DNA from: Sinanaerobacter chloroacetimidivorans
Lineage (GTDB): Bacteria; Bacillota; Clostridia; Peptostreptococcales; Anaerovoracaceae
Length of the DNA stretch: 64,000 nucleotides
NCBI RefSeq assembly: GCF_018128545.1
Contig: NZ_JAGSND010000003.1
Location: 124,001 to 188,000 of the forward strand
Reading direction: 5' to 3'
The notes beneath the pieces are model-generated. The model worked only from the letters and a program-made list of their open reading frames with translations. It did not search any database and had not been told where the DNA came from. Positions 18,164 through 26,801 of the stretch are shown here, one piece after another. The translations under genes were made by a program, and so were the position numbers. Within the stretch, counting starts at the first letter, position 1. Each line of letters opens with the position of its first letter.

Positions 18164-18274
18164 ATGTTGCACGCATTTTCTGCAGTGGGATATTATTACG
18201 GAAGCTTTACTTCTTATTACGGAGGTAAGGCTATTTTGAATTTCACCGCAAGTGTGCACCATAACAATTCGTGA
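18164..18274 (+). CDS. Tyr/Phe-rich leader peptide of transcription attenuator
   Basis: A 36-codon frame with a good GAGGAG site 7 bp before ATG. The peptide contains GYYYGSFTSYYGG: five Tyr (positions 10-12, 18, 19) and Phe at 5, 15 and 27. It precedes a terminator hairpin and the DAHP synthase/prephenate dehydrogenase genes, the classical layout of ribosome-mediated attenuation. Scarcity of Tyr-tRNA (perhaps also Phe-tRNA) would stall the ribosome on the Tyr run. Confidence 0.85.
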   Translation: MLHAFSAVGYYYGSFTSYYGGKAILNFTASVHHNNS

Positions 18275-18336
18275 CAGGAAAATACCTGAAAAGAATCAAT
18301 GGGCTCCGTAGTGAAATTCACTGCGGGGCTTTTTTT
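18237..18336 (+). promoter_or_regulatory. Attenuator: antiterminator and terminator of the aro/tyr operon
   Basis: TGAATTTCAC (18237-18246, inside the leader-peptide frame, after the Tyr codons) is perfectly complementary to GTGAAATTCA (18311-18320). The latter includes the loop and left arm of a terminator whose 11-bp stem joins 18303-18313 and 18319-18329, followed by seven T (18330-18336). Stalling on Tyr codons frees the first segment and blocks the terminator. Translation to the stop at 18274 covers it and allows termination. Confidence 0.85.
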
Positions 18337-18404
18337 ATCGAATAGGAAATATCGAACTTTTTTTATTTTACCAAATAAGCGGAAAAATTAATGGAGGTAT
18401 CAAA

Positions 18405-19421
18405 ATGGTAGTCATATTAAAAAATAATCCCAATCAAAAGCAGTTGGATAATCTGATCCAGTGGCTGAAAAGTCTGGACATTGATATTCATATCTCTCAG
18501 GGCCGAAATACAACGATATTGGGCCTTATCGGCGACACATCCGTGGTGGATATCGACCTCATCAGTGCCTTGGATATCGTGGAAGCGGTGAGAAGAATCC
18601 AGGAACCATATAAAAATGCGAACAGAAAGTTCCATCCGGAAGACACGGTGATCGATGTCAACGGAGCAAAGATCGGAGACGGCAGCTTTCAAATTATGGC
18701 AGGGCCCTGCTCGGTGGAATCAAAGGAACAAATTTGCTCCGTCGCTGAGAGCGTAAAGAGATCCGGGGCCGGTTTGCTGAGGGGAGGCGCCTTTAAACCG
18801 CGTACTTCTCCTTATGCATTTCAGGGAATGCGGGCTGAAGGCATTGAACTGCTCCTGGAAGCAAAAGCGCTGACAGGATTGCCTATCGTGACGGAAATTA
18901 TGGACTTGTCCCAGCTTCCCTTGTTTGAAGAGGTGGATGTGATACAGGTAGGAGCGAGAAATATGCAAAACTTTGAATTGCTGAAGGAGCTTGGCAGAAC
19001 CAGCAAGCCGATTCTTTTAAAAAGAGGACTGGCAAACACTCTGCAGGAACTCCTGATGAGCGCCGAATATATTATGGCCGGAGGCAATGGTCAGGTAATT
19101 TTATGTGAAAGGGGTATTCGTACCTTTGAAACAGCGACGAGAAATACCCTGGATATTTCCGCCGTACCCTTGCTGAAAACGATGACACATCTTCCGATTA
19201 TTGTAGATCCCAGTCATGCCACGGGACTGTCCAAACTGGTAAAACCTATGGCTATGGCGGCAGCTGCCGTAGGGGCAGACGGCATTCTCATAGAAGTGCA
19301 CAACGATCCCATGCATGCTCTCTGTGACGGCCAGCAGTCATTGACCCCGGAAGCCTTCGATGATTTGGTGCAAAGTATAAGCCATATCCTGCCTTACGCA
19401 TATAAAGAACAGACGAAATAA
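18405..19421 (+). CDS. aroF: 3-deoxy-7-phosphoheptulonate (DAHP) synthase, type I-beta with ferredoxin-like domain
   Basis: 338 residues; TGGAGG before ATG 18405. The N-terminal ~67 residues form the ferredoxin-like regulatory domain of the Thermotoga-type enzyme, followed by the TIM barrel with [21 protein letters not shown] and VDPSHATG. It condenses phosphoenolpyruvate and erythrose-4-phosphate in the first step of the shikimate pathway. The ferredoxin-like domain in this class mediates Tyr/Phe feedback inhibition, which fits the Tyr-rich attenuator upstream. So the pathway is likely controlled at both enzyme and transcript level. Co-transcribed with prephenate dehydrogenase. Confidence 0.95.
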   Translation: MVVILKNNPNQKQLDNLIQWLKSLDIDIHISQGRNTTILGLIGDTSVVDIDLISALDIVEAVRRIQEPYKNANRKFHPEDTVIDVNGAKIGDGSFQIMAGPCSVESKEQICSVAESVKRSGAGLLRGGAFKPRTSPYAFQGMRAEGIELLLEAKALTGLPIVTEIMDLSQLPLFEEVDVIQVGARNMQNFELLKELGRTSKPILLKRGLANTLQELLMSAEYIMAGGNGQVILCERGIRTFETATRNTLDISAVPLLKTMTHLPIIVDPSHATGLSKLVKPMAMAAAAVGADGILIEVHNDPMHALCDGQQSLTPEAFDDLVQSISHILPYAYKEQTK

Positions 19422-19486
19422 ACCGCCAGGAGGAGCAGGCAGCATTGCCGAAGGATGGTAATGAATTGCCAGGAAGGAGAACGCAT

Positions 19487-20332
19487 ATGAATATCGGAAT
19501 TGTCGGCTTGGGGTTGATCGGAGGGTCCGTTGCCAAAGCCATCAAACAAAATACGGAACATTCGGTATATGGAACAGATCTTAAAGAATCTGTCATCTAC
19601 AAGGCCAAATTAATTGAAGCCATCGACGACAGGCTGACGGAGGAAATCCTGGGGATTTGCGATATGGTGATCATTGCCGTCTACCCCGGAGAAACCATAA
19701 AATATATAGAAGAGCATCAGAAGCTGTTCCAAAAGGGCTGCCTTGTATTGGATTGCTGCGGTGTAAAAGAAGCCGTATGCGGCAGGGTCCGATCCATTGC
19801 CGCGGAAAACGGCTTTACGTTCGTAGGGGCACATCCCATGGCAGGTGTTGAGTTTTCAGGATTTGAGCATTCCCAGAAGACTCTTTTCAGAAATGCTTCC
19901 ATGATTCTGACCCCGGAAGTGGATATGACAATACAGGATATGGAAAAGCTGAAAAAATTATGGGTTTCCATTGGATTTACCAATGTGCAGATCTCCAATC
20001 CGAAGGAACATGACAGGCGTATTGCCTATACCTCTCAACTTGCCCATGTCGTTTCCAGTGCCTATATTAAAAGTCCTACAGCAGAAGATCACAAGGGTTT
20101 TTCGGCCGGAAGCTTTAAAGATTTGTCCAGGGTGGCCAAATTGAATCCCACCATGTGGACCGAGCTTTTTCTCCTGAACCGGGAGAATCTCACGGAAGAA
20201 ATCAGTACCATGATACGGCATTTGGAGGAATACCGCGACGCCATTTCTCAGGGCAATGAAAAAGACCTTTGGAATCTGCTCAATGAGGGAACAGAACGAA
20301 AGATCTTAATCGATAAAAATACGAAGAAATAA
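19487..20332 (+). CDS. tyrA: Prephenate dehydrogenase
   Basis: 281 residues from ATG 19487, preceded by AGGAAGGAG; an upstream in-frame TTG at 19445 has no such site. Rossmann motif GIVGLGLIGGS at the N-terminus, AHPMAGVEFSG in the middle and YTSQLAHVVSSA in the helical domain, as in TyrA enzymes that oxidatively decarboxylate prephenate to 4-hydroxyphenylpyruvate with NAD(P)+. There is no chorismate mutase or ACT extension. Second gene of the tyrosine-attenuated operon, 65 bp after DAHP synthase. Confidence 0.93.
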   Translation: MNIGIVGLGLIGGSVAKAIKQNTEHSVYGTDLKESVIYKAKLIEAIDDRLTEEILGICDMVIIAVYPGETIKYIEEHQKLFQKGCLVLDCCGVKEAVCGRVRSIAAENGFTFVGAHPMAGVEFSGFEHSQKTLFRNASMILTPEVDMTIQDMEKLKKLWVSIGFTNVQISNPKEHDRRIAYTSQLAHVVSSAYIKSPTAEDHKGFSAGSFKDLSRVAKLNPTMWTELFLLNRENLTEEISTMIRHLEEYRDAISQGNEKDLWNLLNEGTERKILIDKNTKK

Positions 20333-20392
20333 AAAGGTTTAAAACCAATTTGTATTTTAAATTATTTACATTTTAACTTATTGTATTTTTAT

Positions 20393-20842
20393 TTATTTAC
20401 ACTTTAAACCTTCTCTTCTTCGCTTTACTTCTTCATAAAGGAGCCGCTCTTCCTCTGAGTCCAGTGAGAACTGAGGAACGGGATGGGGTCTGCCCCCTTT
20501 ATCCAGTGCAACCATGGTAAAGTATGCAGATAAAGCTCGTTTTGGCTCCGTATCCATTTCAAGATCCTCAACGTCTACATAGACGATTACCTCCATTGAG
20601 GTCCTGCCCACATATGCAATGGTTGCGGTCAAGGTAACAAGAGCTCCTACAAAAATAGGGAGATGAAATTGGAGCTCATCTACTCTGGCAGTAACCACAT
20701 TGCAGCGCGCGTATTTTTTCGCTACGGCACCGGCAGCCGTGTCCATTAATTTCATTATCTCACCGCCATGTACGTTACCGGCTACGTTCGCCTGACTTGG
20801 CAGCATTACCTGACTCATGATCAATTTTGTTCTTTTTTCCAT
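20393..20842 (-). CDS. Acyl-CoA thioesterase, hotdog fold (YciA/BFIT type)
   Basis: 149 residues from ATG 20842, with AGGAGG upstream; the longer frame to 20896 has no ribosome site. Motifs LPSQANVAGNVHGGEIMKLMDTAAG and AYFTMVALD are typical of single-hotdog acyl-CoA thioesterases, in which the Asp of the MD pair and the NxHGG loop act in hydrolysis of acyl-CoA to free acid and CoA. Cytoplasmic. Physiological acyl chain unknown. It probably has its own promoter; the arginase upstream (same strand) ends 103 bp away. Confidence 0.88.
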   Translation of the reverse strand: MEKRTKLIMSQVMLPSQANVAGNVHGGEIMKLMDTAAGAVAKKYARCNVVTARVDELQFHLPIFVGALVTLTATIAYVGRTSMEVIVYVDVEDLEMDTEPKRALSAYFTMVALDKGGRPHPVPQFSLDSEEERLLYEEVKRRREGLKCK

Positions 20843-20945
20843 TTCGCACCTCCTATGATTCTCTTCATCCCTCTCGAAGTGCATTCCGGATTTCACTTGT
20901 AAGGGTATTTAAACTTGTAAATTTCATTATACCCTATTGTTTTGG

Positions 20946-21845
20946 TTAGTAAACGGATTTCCCCAGAAATGCAAGGATCAGCTCACAGGCCAGGATTCCG
21001 GTCTTGTTTCTTTCATCCAGAATCGGATTTACTTCCACCATGTCAAGGGCAAGGAGCTTGCCGGATTCCGCTACCAGCTCCGCCGCCAGGAAAGATTCCC
21101 GTACCGTCAGACCGCTGTGAACCGGCGTTCCGACTCCCGGTGCTTCCTGTGGCGTGATGGCGTCCACATCAAAGCTTACATGAATTCCTGCTGTTCCCTC
21201 CGAAGCGACAGCAATGGCTCTTTTCATGACTTCTGCCATGCCTAAGCGATCTACATCGTGGATGGAAAAGACGTGAACGCCTGCCTCTGCCAGTCTCTTT
21301 CGTTCATCCTCGTCAATATCTCTTCCGCCGACTAAAGCAACATTGTTGGTATCTATATGTGTTCTTTCCTGGGTAAAGGCAATCATTTCATCAGGCCCAT
21401 ATCCGCACAGGGCGGAAAGGGGCATTCCGTGCATATTTCCGCTGGGAGAACTGATATCGCTGTTGAAGTCGCCATGTGCATCCATCCAGATGACGCCTAC
21501 CTTGCCATAATGCTGGGCTGTGGCGGAGATGCTTCCTGCTGCCACGCAATGGTCGCCGCCCAGAATCACCGGCAATGCATTTTCTTTTAATGACGCGACC
21601 ACCTGATGATAGAGACTGGTATTTGCATCAAAGATTGGTTTGAAATTTTTCATCTTTGGATTTTCCGTATGGGCAACATCGGAAAGAATGTCGCCCTTGT
21701 CCAGCGCCTCGAAACCGAGCTCTTTCAGCTTGTCCATCAGACCTGCATAACGGATGGCCAGCGGCCCCATGTTAACGCCTCGCTTGGATGCACCCAAATC
21801 CATTTGAATTCCAATAACATGAATGTTTTCGCGTATTTTGTCCAT
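20946..21845 (-). CDS. rocF: Arginase
   Basis: 299 residues; AAGGAG before ATG 21845. The dinuclear manganese ligands are all present in order: GGDHC (about 95-99), DAHGDFN (about 122-128) and SFDVDAITP (about 224-232). Length is standard. It hydrolyses arginine to ornithine and urea. The loop spacing favours arginase over agmatinase or formimidoylglutamase. No other arginine gene is adjacent, so the context adds little. Confidence 0.9.
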   Translation of the reverse strand: MDKIRENIHVIGIQMDLGASKRGVNMGPLAIRYAGLMDKLKELGFEALDKGDILSDVAHTENPKMKNFKPIFDANTSLYHQVVASLKENALPVILGGDHCVAAGSISATAQHYGKVGVIWMDAHGDFNSDISSPSGNMHGMPLSALCGYGPDEMIAFTQERTHIDTNNVALVGGRDIDEDERKRLAEAGVHVFSIHDVDRLGMAEVMKRAIAVASEGTAGIHVSFDVDAITPQEAPGVGTPVHSGLTVRESFLAAELVAESGKLLALDMVEVNPILDERNKTGILACELILAFLGKSVY

Positions 21846-22100
21846 TGTGTTCTCCTTTTCGATTAAATATATTTCCTATTTTAAACAATTCGCAAGAAAA
21901 AGTCAATTCGATGTAATTCCAAATATTTTTTGTATTATAGGAGTTAATTTTATGAAATACTATGATTTATTGTTGAAATTCGTTATAATTGACCGGGATT
22001 TAATTTTCTTTCAATAGGATATAGTATTTAAGTTTTCTTGGGGATTATGTAATGAACCCTAGTTATGTATGAACCCCATAGAATAAAGGAGAGCTTGGAA

Positions 22101-23060
22101 ATGAATCATTTTGATGTGGTATGTATCGGTATCGTGCTTTTGGATCTTCCTTTAGGGCCGATCAAGGGTGATATTTTCAGCAGGGAGACTACCATGGTGG
22201 ACCAGATACAGCTGACTACCGGCGGTGATGCAATGAATGAAGCAGTGATTTTATCCCGACTGGGCAGCCGTGTTGCACTGATAGGGCAAATCGGCCGGGA
22301 CATGCAGGGAGACATCATCGTGAAACGATGTGAGGAAGAAAAGATTTATCATACAGGACTGTACCGGGATCCCGATTTTGGTACCCGCATCAATGTCGTC
22401 TTGTTTCAGGAGGATGGACAAAGATCTTTTATTAAAAATAGAAGTGCTATTTCCGGAAGCTTTCGGGAAACAGAAATCAATTTTGAATTGATGAAGGGTG
22501 CTCGGGTCGTATCTCTTGCAAGCATTTTTGCCAGCAAACTCAGGGATAAGGATATCATTTTGAAAATATTAAAGAAAGCGAAGGAGTTTCAGGCAACTAC
22601 TTTTGCGGATATGGTGCCGATAACCGGCGGAGAAACCATAGAAACGATTCAGGAAGCGCTTCCTCTTTTGGATTACTTTCTTCCGAATCTGGAGGAAGCC
22701 AGAATGCTTACCGGGTTTCAGGAGCCGGATGACATTGCCGATTGCCTGTTGAATTACGGAGTAAAAACCGTCATTATAAAGTTGGGTAAAGAGGGCTGTT
22801 TTATAAAGAACAGGCAAAGCAGGTACCTTGTTCCGGGATTTCCAGCAAAAACCATAGATACCACCGGCGCGGGAGATAATTTTGCGGCAGGATTCATTTC
22901 TGCTTTCCTCGAAGGAAAGAGCCTCCGAGATGCGGGACTCTATGCCAACGGTGTGGCAGCGGTGTCAACGGAGAGCATCGGCGCCGTTTCCGGTGTTAAA
23001 AATAAAGAACAAATCGAAGTATACCTGAGAGACAACACGGAAAAACTAATCCTGAGGTGA
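22101..23060 (+). CDS. PfkB-family carbohydrate kinase
   Basis: 319 residues from ATG 22101 with AAAGGAGAG upstream. The N-terminal GGDAMNEAVILSRLG and C-terminal DTTGAGDNFAAGF (catalytic Asp in GAGD) are the two ribokinase-family signatures, so it phosphorylates a sugar or nucleoside with ATP. The substrate is not determined; the family includes ribokinase, fructokinase and KDG kinase. The stop codon region doubles as ribosome site (GAGGTG) for a 45-codon gene directly behind, so the two are translationally linked. Confidence 0.88.
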   Translation: MNHFDVVCIGIVLLDLPLGPIKGDIFSRETTMVDQIQLTTGGDAMNEAVILSRLGSRVALIGQIGRDMQGDIIVKRCEEEKIYHTGLYRDPDFGTRINVVLFQEDGQRSFIKNRSAISGSFRETEINFELMKGARVVSLASIFASKLRDKDIILKILKKAKEFQATTFADMVPITGGETIETIQEALPLLDYFLPNLEEARMLTGFQEPDDIADCLLNYGVKTVIIKLGKEGCFIKNRQSRYLVPGFPAKTIDTTGAGDNFAAGFISAFLEGKSLRDAGLYANGVAAVSTESIGAVSGVKNKEQIEVYLRDNTEKLILR

Positions 23061-23064
23061 TACA

Positions 23065-23202
23065 ATGGCTAAGCATAATAAAATAGAAGACAAAAAGACG
23101 AGCAAGAATAAAGTTGAAGGAGACGTGCCAAGAACCACGGTAAATCAAAATCTTGGACATAACGCCAAGAAGGTGGGACTTGGCCCAAATACGAACAGGT
23201 AG
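23065..23202 (+). CDS. Small basic protein, possibly spore-associated
   Basis: 45 codons: ATG 23065, four bases after the kinase stop, with GAGGTG as ribosome site. The peptide begins MAKHNKIEDKKTSKNK and ends NAKKVGLGPNTNR; it is Lys/Asn-rich with no Cys or Trp. The composition recalls minor small acid-soluble spore proteins, but I cannot match it to a family, so this is only a guess. A terminator-like hairpin follows at 23225. Confidence 0.6.
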   Translation: MAKHNKIEDKKTSKNKVEGDVPRTTVNQNLGHNAKKVGLGPNTNR

Positions 23203-23224
23203 AAAACGGCAATCCTGTATCAGA

Positions 23225-23248
23225 AAAGCCTCGCGGCAGCGAGGCTTT
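23225..23248. terminator. Hairpin between convergent genes
   Basis: Perfect 10-bp stem AAAGCCTCGC / GCGAGGCTTT with a GGCA loop. The U run is better on the minus strand; it likely serves both directions. Confidence 0.7.
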
Positions 23249-23257
23249 GACGTTATA

Positions 23258-23878
23258 TTAGTAACCTGTAGGATCTTCAATGAGTGTTGCCACCCTGAAT
23301 TTATGCCTATGACCGGCATCGAAAGTTGTCAGCGATTTCAAGAAATGAACGTGTCTGTCACCAACATAAATGGCCCCTGAGGTTTCACCGCAAAATTCAT
23401 GATAATGGTTGTTAAAGAAATCTGTACGGAATTTAACTTCGTGAACATGATCATAAGGACCATAGGGGATTTCCTCTCCGGACACGGTGGCAAAACGGTG
23501 CTCGTGCAGGGAATTTTGGGGCCCGGCGAGTAAAACACTGCCCTGTACCTCATGAACATGGGTTTGATATTTTGGATAAGGAGGGCAGGGGCAAGGTTTT
23601 TTACATTTTTTATAGGGATAGCCTTTAGGATCATAGCTGGCATTGGTGCTGTTATTATAATCATAGGCTTTGTTATTGTAGTCATAGACTTTGTTATTAT
23701 TGTCATAGCCTTTGTTATTGTAGTCATAGACTTTGTTATTATAGTCATAGACTTTGTAGTCGTTTTTATATTCATAGCTATTGTAATCATAGCTGTTATT
23801 GTCATAATTATTATTGTCATAGTAGTAACTGTTGTTGTCATAGTTGTAGCTGTTATTGTTATACTCATTCGTCAGCAT
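23258..23878 (-). CDS. YmaF-like histidine-pair protein with Tyr/Asn-rich prion-like N-terminus
   Basis: 206 residues; AAGGAG before ATG 23878. Residues 4-79 are almost only Asn, Tyr, Asp, Ser and Lys and contain five heptapeptides of the type VYDYNNK (43-77). A Cys/Pro linker KCKKPCPCPP follows. Residues about 106-200 carry six His-x-His units (HVH, HEH, HVH, HYH, HVH, HRH) spaced as in the YmaF family. No signal peptide is seen. The repeats suggest an assembling or cross-linkable (Tyr) surface or spore-coat protein, and the His pairs suggest metal binding. Both are inference. Confidence 0.8.
   Translation of the reverse strand: MLTNEYNNNSYNYDNNSYYYDNNNYDNNSYDYNSYEYKNDYKVYDYNNKVYDYNNKGYDNNNKVYDYNNKAYDYNNSTNASYDPKGYPYKKCKKPCPCPPYPKYQTHVHEVQGSVLLAGPQNSLHEHRFATVSGEEIPYGPYDHVHEVKFRTDFFNNHYHEFCGETSGAIYVGDRHVHFLKSLTTFDAGHRHKFRVATLIEDPTGY
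23648..23752 (-). repeat. 21-bp coding repeats for VYDYNNK-type heptapeptides
   Basis: Five consecutive 21-bp units encode VYDYNNK, VYDYNNK, GYDNNNK, VYDYNNK and AYDYNNS. The forward strand shows the recurring TTTGTTATTGTAGTCATAGAC pattern. Unit number may vary between strains. Confidence 0.85.
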
Positions 23879-23999
23879 GGTGAAATACTCCTTTTATCAT
23901 AAAATCATGAATGATTCTGTGATATACTATGAGGTGTATGAACAGATGGTGATAAGTTTCTGAATCTGCATGACAAAGTCGTGTTCTTTTGACATTATA

Positions 24000-24030
24000 T
24001 GTTGTAAAACAACAATAAAAATGATATGAT
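24000..24030 (+). promoter_or_regulatory. Promoter and overlapping palindrome for phosphate permease
   Basis: TTGTAA (24002-24007), 17 bp, TATGAT (24025-24030). A perfect palindrome TGTTGT-AAA-ACAACA (24000-24014) covers the -35 and could be an operator. Confidence 0.5.
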
Positions 24031-24056
24031 TGTATGGTTTGAAAAGGAGGCTAAGA

Positions 24057-25112
24057 ATGACAGTATCACTTGTTGAATTTTTTAACCAGCTATCATCAAA
24101 TCCGGCTCTGGTCATTACCACGATTTTGACTTTAGGAGTTGTATTAGTCAATGGCTGGACCGATGCACCCAATGCAATTGCCACCTGTGTTTCCACACGT
24201 TCTATGGGGCCACGAGCGGCTATTATCATGGCAGCGGTATTCAATTTCTTCGGTGTTCTCATTATGACGATGATTAACGCAACTGTAGCACAGACGATTT
24301 ATAAAATGGTTGATTTTGGCGGAAATTCTGAGAATGCATTGGTGGCACTTTGCGCGGCTTTGTTTGCCATCGTAATATGGGCTACCGCAGCCTGGTGGTT
24401 TGGAATTCCCACCAGTGAAAGCCATGCTCTCATTGCGGGCATATCCGGTGCGGCCATTGCCCTGCAAGGCGGCCTTTCCGGGGTCAATCCGGCAGAATGG
24501 GTTAAAGTTCTTTATGGATTGGTGCTTTCTACCGGTCTTGGATTCGGAGTGGGATGGGTGGTAGTAAAAGCCATCGAATCTATGTGCCGAAAGATGGATA
24601 GAAGACATACTTTTGTAGTATTTAAAAATGCTCAGATTTTTGGCGGCGCCGGTATGGCATTCATGCACGGAGCACAGGATGGTCAGAAATTTATGGGAGT
24701 ATTCATGTTAGGTATGTTTCTGGCGCAGGGTCAGGGAGACGTAACGGAATTTCAAATTCCCATTTGGCTTATGGTTCTCTGTTCTGTGGTTATGGCGCTG
24801 GGTACATCCATCGGCGGATATCGAATCATCAAATCCGTAGGGATGGACATGGTAAAGCTGGATAAGCATCAGGGATTTTCTGCTGATTTTGCAGCAGTTA
24901 TCTGTCTCTTTACCGCGTCTGTATGGGGTCTTCCCGTCAGTACCACTCACACAAAAACCACGGCAATCATGGGTGTCGGTGCAGCAAAGAGACTTTCATC
25001 TGTAAACTGGGGAGTCGTGCGTGAAATGGTTTCCGCATGGATTTTGACTTTCCCCGGATGCGGTATTATCGGATTTTTTATGGCATTGATCTTTATGAAA
25101 ATTTTCTCCTAG
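24057..25112 (+). CDS. pit: PiT-family inorganic phosphate transporter
   Basis: 351 residues from ATG 24057 (AAGGAGG upstream; an earlier in-frame start at 24030 has none). About ten membrane segments. The duplicated PiT/PHO4 signature is visible: GWTDAPNAIATCVSTRSM near the N-terminus and MAFMHGAQDGQKFMG about two-thirds through, plus GIPTSESHALIAG and LPVSTTHTKT. Moves phosphate (or metal-phosphate) with H+ or Na+. The DUF47 gene usually paired with such permeases lies downstream, separated here by a 258-bp spacer holding a minisatellite. Confidence 0.93.
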   Translation: MTVSLVEFFNQLSSNPALVITTILTLGVVLVNGWTDAPNAIATCVSTRSMGPRAAIIMAAVFNFFGVLIMTMINATVAQTIYKMVDFGGNSENALVALCAALFAIVIWATAAWWFGIPTSESHALIAGISGAAIALQGGLSGVNPAEWVKVLYGLVLSTGLGFGVGWVVVKAIESMCRKMDRRHTFVVFKNAQIFGGAGMAFMHGAQDGQKFMGVFMLGMFLAQGQGDVTEFQIPIWLMVLCSVVMALGTSIGGYRIIKSVGMDMVKLDKHQGFSADFAAVICLFTASVWGLPVSTTHTKTTAIMGVGAAKRLSSVNWGVVREMVSAWILTFPGCGIIGFFMALIFMKIFS

Positions 25113-25157
25113 GGAAATAGAAAGAGCAGTGTTCGGCAATGGGTAATTGCAGGAAAT

Positions 25158-25255
25158 TTAGATCAGAATTGTTAGATCAGAATTGTTAGATTAGAATTGT
25201 TAGATTAGAATTGTTAGATTAGAATTGTTAGATTAGAATTGTTAGATTAGAATTG
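25158..25255. repeat. Minisatellite: seven tandem copies of a 14-bp unit
   Basis: Seven head-to-tail copies of TTAGATTAGAATTG; the first two read TTAGATCAGAATTG. Decayed copies (TTTAGATTTGGATTG) continue after it. It lies between the phosphate permease stop and its DUF47 partner. The unit is not a multiple of three and the region is non-coding. Confidence 0.97.
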
Positions 25256-25370
25256 TATGGAATTTAGATTTGGATTGTAGAAATTTTGTAAGAAAATGAA
25301 TTGTATGAAACTTGTATGAGAAATGTATGAAATGTCAATGTCCTGACAATTAGTAGAAAGGAAATCATTT

Positions 25371-25994
25371 ATGGCAATTAAAAAAGATGATAATTACTTT
25401 GGCACATTTGTAGATTTGGTAAAGTATTCCTGTGATGCTGCAGCTTTGCTGAGTGAGATCATGAATAATTTCAATGCGGATGAGCTGGAAGATAAAATGA
25501 AGCAAATGCACAATATCGAGCATGCAGGAGATGTGGAAAGACATATCATGATGAAAAAGCTCGCTCGTGAATTCATCACCCCTATTGAACGGGAAGATAT
25601 TGTTGCTATGGCAGATGCCATCGACAATGTTACCGATACCATCGAAGATGTTCTGATGCGTATGTACATGTTCAATATCACCTCCATGAGAGAAGATGCT
25701 TTAAAAATGGCGGATATTATCGTAAAGTGCTGCCATGCATTAGAGCAGGCTTTGAAGGAGTTTTACAACTTCAGAAAATCCCAGACTCTGCATAGTCTGA
25801 TTATAGAGATCAATCGCATGGAGGAAGAAGGAGACGAATTATTCATGAAGGCTACCAGAAACCTTTATGTTCATAGTAAAGATCCTGTTGAGACATTTGC
25901 CTGGGGGCAGACGCTGCATTACATGGAAAAATGCTGTGATGCCTGTGAGGATGTCTCCGATGTAATCGAAAGTGTCATGATGAAGAACTCCTAA
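25371..25994 (+). CDS. DUF47 / PhoU-like phosphate transport accessory protein
   Basis: 207 residues, all helical, ATG 25371 behind AGAAAGGAAA. Acidic metal-binding helices of the PhoU-like DUF47 family are visible: MHNIEHAGDVERH, DAIDNVTDTIED, IEINRMEEEGDELF and CDACEDVSDVIESV with the paired E/D-x-x-x-D spacing. Members regulate or couple to PiT permeases in the cytoplasm. Usually DUF47 immediately adjoins pit; here the repeat-filled spacer separates them, so they may be transcribed together or independently. Confidence 0.9.
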   Translation: MAIKKDDNYFGTFVDLVKYSCDAAALLSEIMNNFNADELEDKMKQMHNIEHAGDVERHIMMKKLAREFITPIEREDIVAMADAIDNVTDTIEDVLMRMYMFNITSMREDALKMADIIVKCCHALEQALKEFYNFRKSQTLHSLIIEINRMEEEGDELFMKATRNLYVHSKDPVETFAWGQTLHYMEKCCDACEDVSDVIESVMMKNS

Positions 25995-26057
25995 GGGGTT
26001 CTTTCTTCTTTTAGAAACGTTTTATCAATTTGACCGGATGAGAAAAGGAGTTTCAAT

Positions 26058-26783
26058 ATGCAAAGAGCTGATAACAGAAAATTTGATGAAATGAGAAAAG
26101 TAAAAATTACCAATCAGTATTTGATGCATGCCGAGGGTTCGGTGCTGATCGAGATGGGAAACACGAAAGTAATCTGTACCGCCTCGGTGGAAGACAAAAC
26201 CGCCCAACATCTGAAAGGGACCGGCAGAGGATGGGTCACTGCTGAGTATGGGATGCTTCCTAGATCCACAGGAACCAGAAAGCAGAGAGATGCCAGCCGG
26301 GGAAAAATAGACGGAAGGACCATGGAGATCCAGAGGCTCATCGGCAGATCTCTCCGTTCCGTGACCGATCTGGATAAGTTGGGGGAAAGAACCATCTGGA
26401 TCGACTGTGATGTGATCCAGGCGGATGGCGGAACCAGAACGGCATCCATAACCGGTGCTTTTATTGCTATGGCGGAGGCTATGAAATGGATGAAGGACAA
26501 GGGGATGATTTCCTCCATTCCGGTGAAAAGCTTTGTATCGGCCGTCAGCGTAGGAATTGTGGGGAATGAAATTTTGCTGGATCTCCCCTATGAGGAGGAC
26601 TCTTCAGCTAAGGTGGATATGAATGTCGTGATGACGGATAAAGGCGAGTATATAGAGGTTCAGGGTACCGGAGAGGATTCTCCCTTTCAGTCTGAAGAAT
26701 TATTCAAGATGCTTGCACTGGCAGAAAAAGGCTGTAAAGAACTCAACCTTCTGCAGAAAGAAATAATCGGTGATTTGGAATAG
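26058..26783 (+). CDS. rph: Ribonuclease PH
   Basis: 241 residues; AAAAGGAG before ATG 26058. Phosphorolytic 3' exoribonuclease that trims tRNA 3' ends. Visible family blocks: [63 protein letters not shown] and the phosphate-binding [11 protein letters not shown]. Length is standard and no insertion is seen. It is followed 18 bp later by rdgB, a common clustering in Firmicutes (rph-rdgB). Confidence 0.97.
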   Translation: MQRADNRKFDEMRKVKITNQYLMHAEGSVLIEMGNTKVICTASVEDKTAQHLKGTGRGWVTAEYGMLPRSTGTRKQRDASRGKIDGRTMEIQRLIGRSLRSVTDLDKLGERTIWIDCDVIQADGGTRTASITGAFIAMAEAMKWMKDKGMISSIPVKSFVSAVSVGIVGNEILLDLPYEEDSSAKVDMNVVMTDKGEYIEVQGTGEDSPFQSEELFKMLALAEKGCKELNLLQKEIIGDLE

Positions 26784-26801
26784 TCAACCGGGGAGGATAA
26801 A

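Noticed and set aside
21867-22017. Small hydrophobic ORF upstream of the PfkB gene
   Set aside because: AT-rich, no ribosome binding site, no similarity; looks like chance.
23338-23902. Long overlapping frames on both strands through the YmaF-like gene (Thr/Ile-rich and Ile/Val-rich)
   Set aside because: They are by-products of the low-complexity Tyr/Asn repeats; only the frame with a ribosome site and His-x-His domain makes sense.
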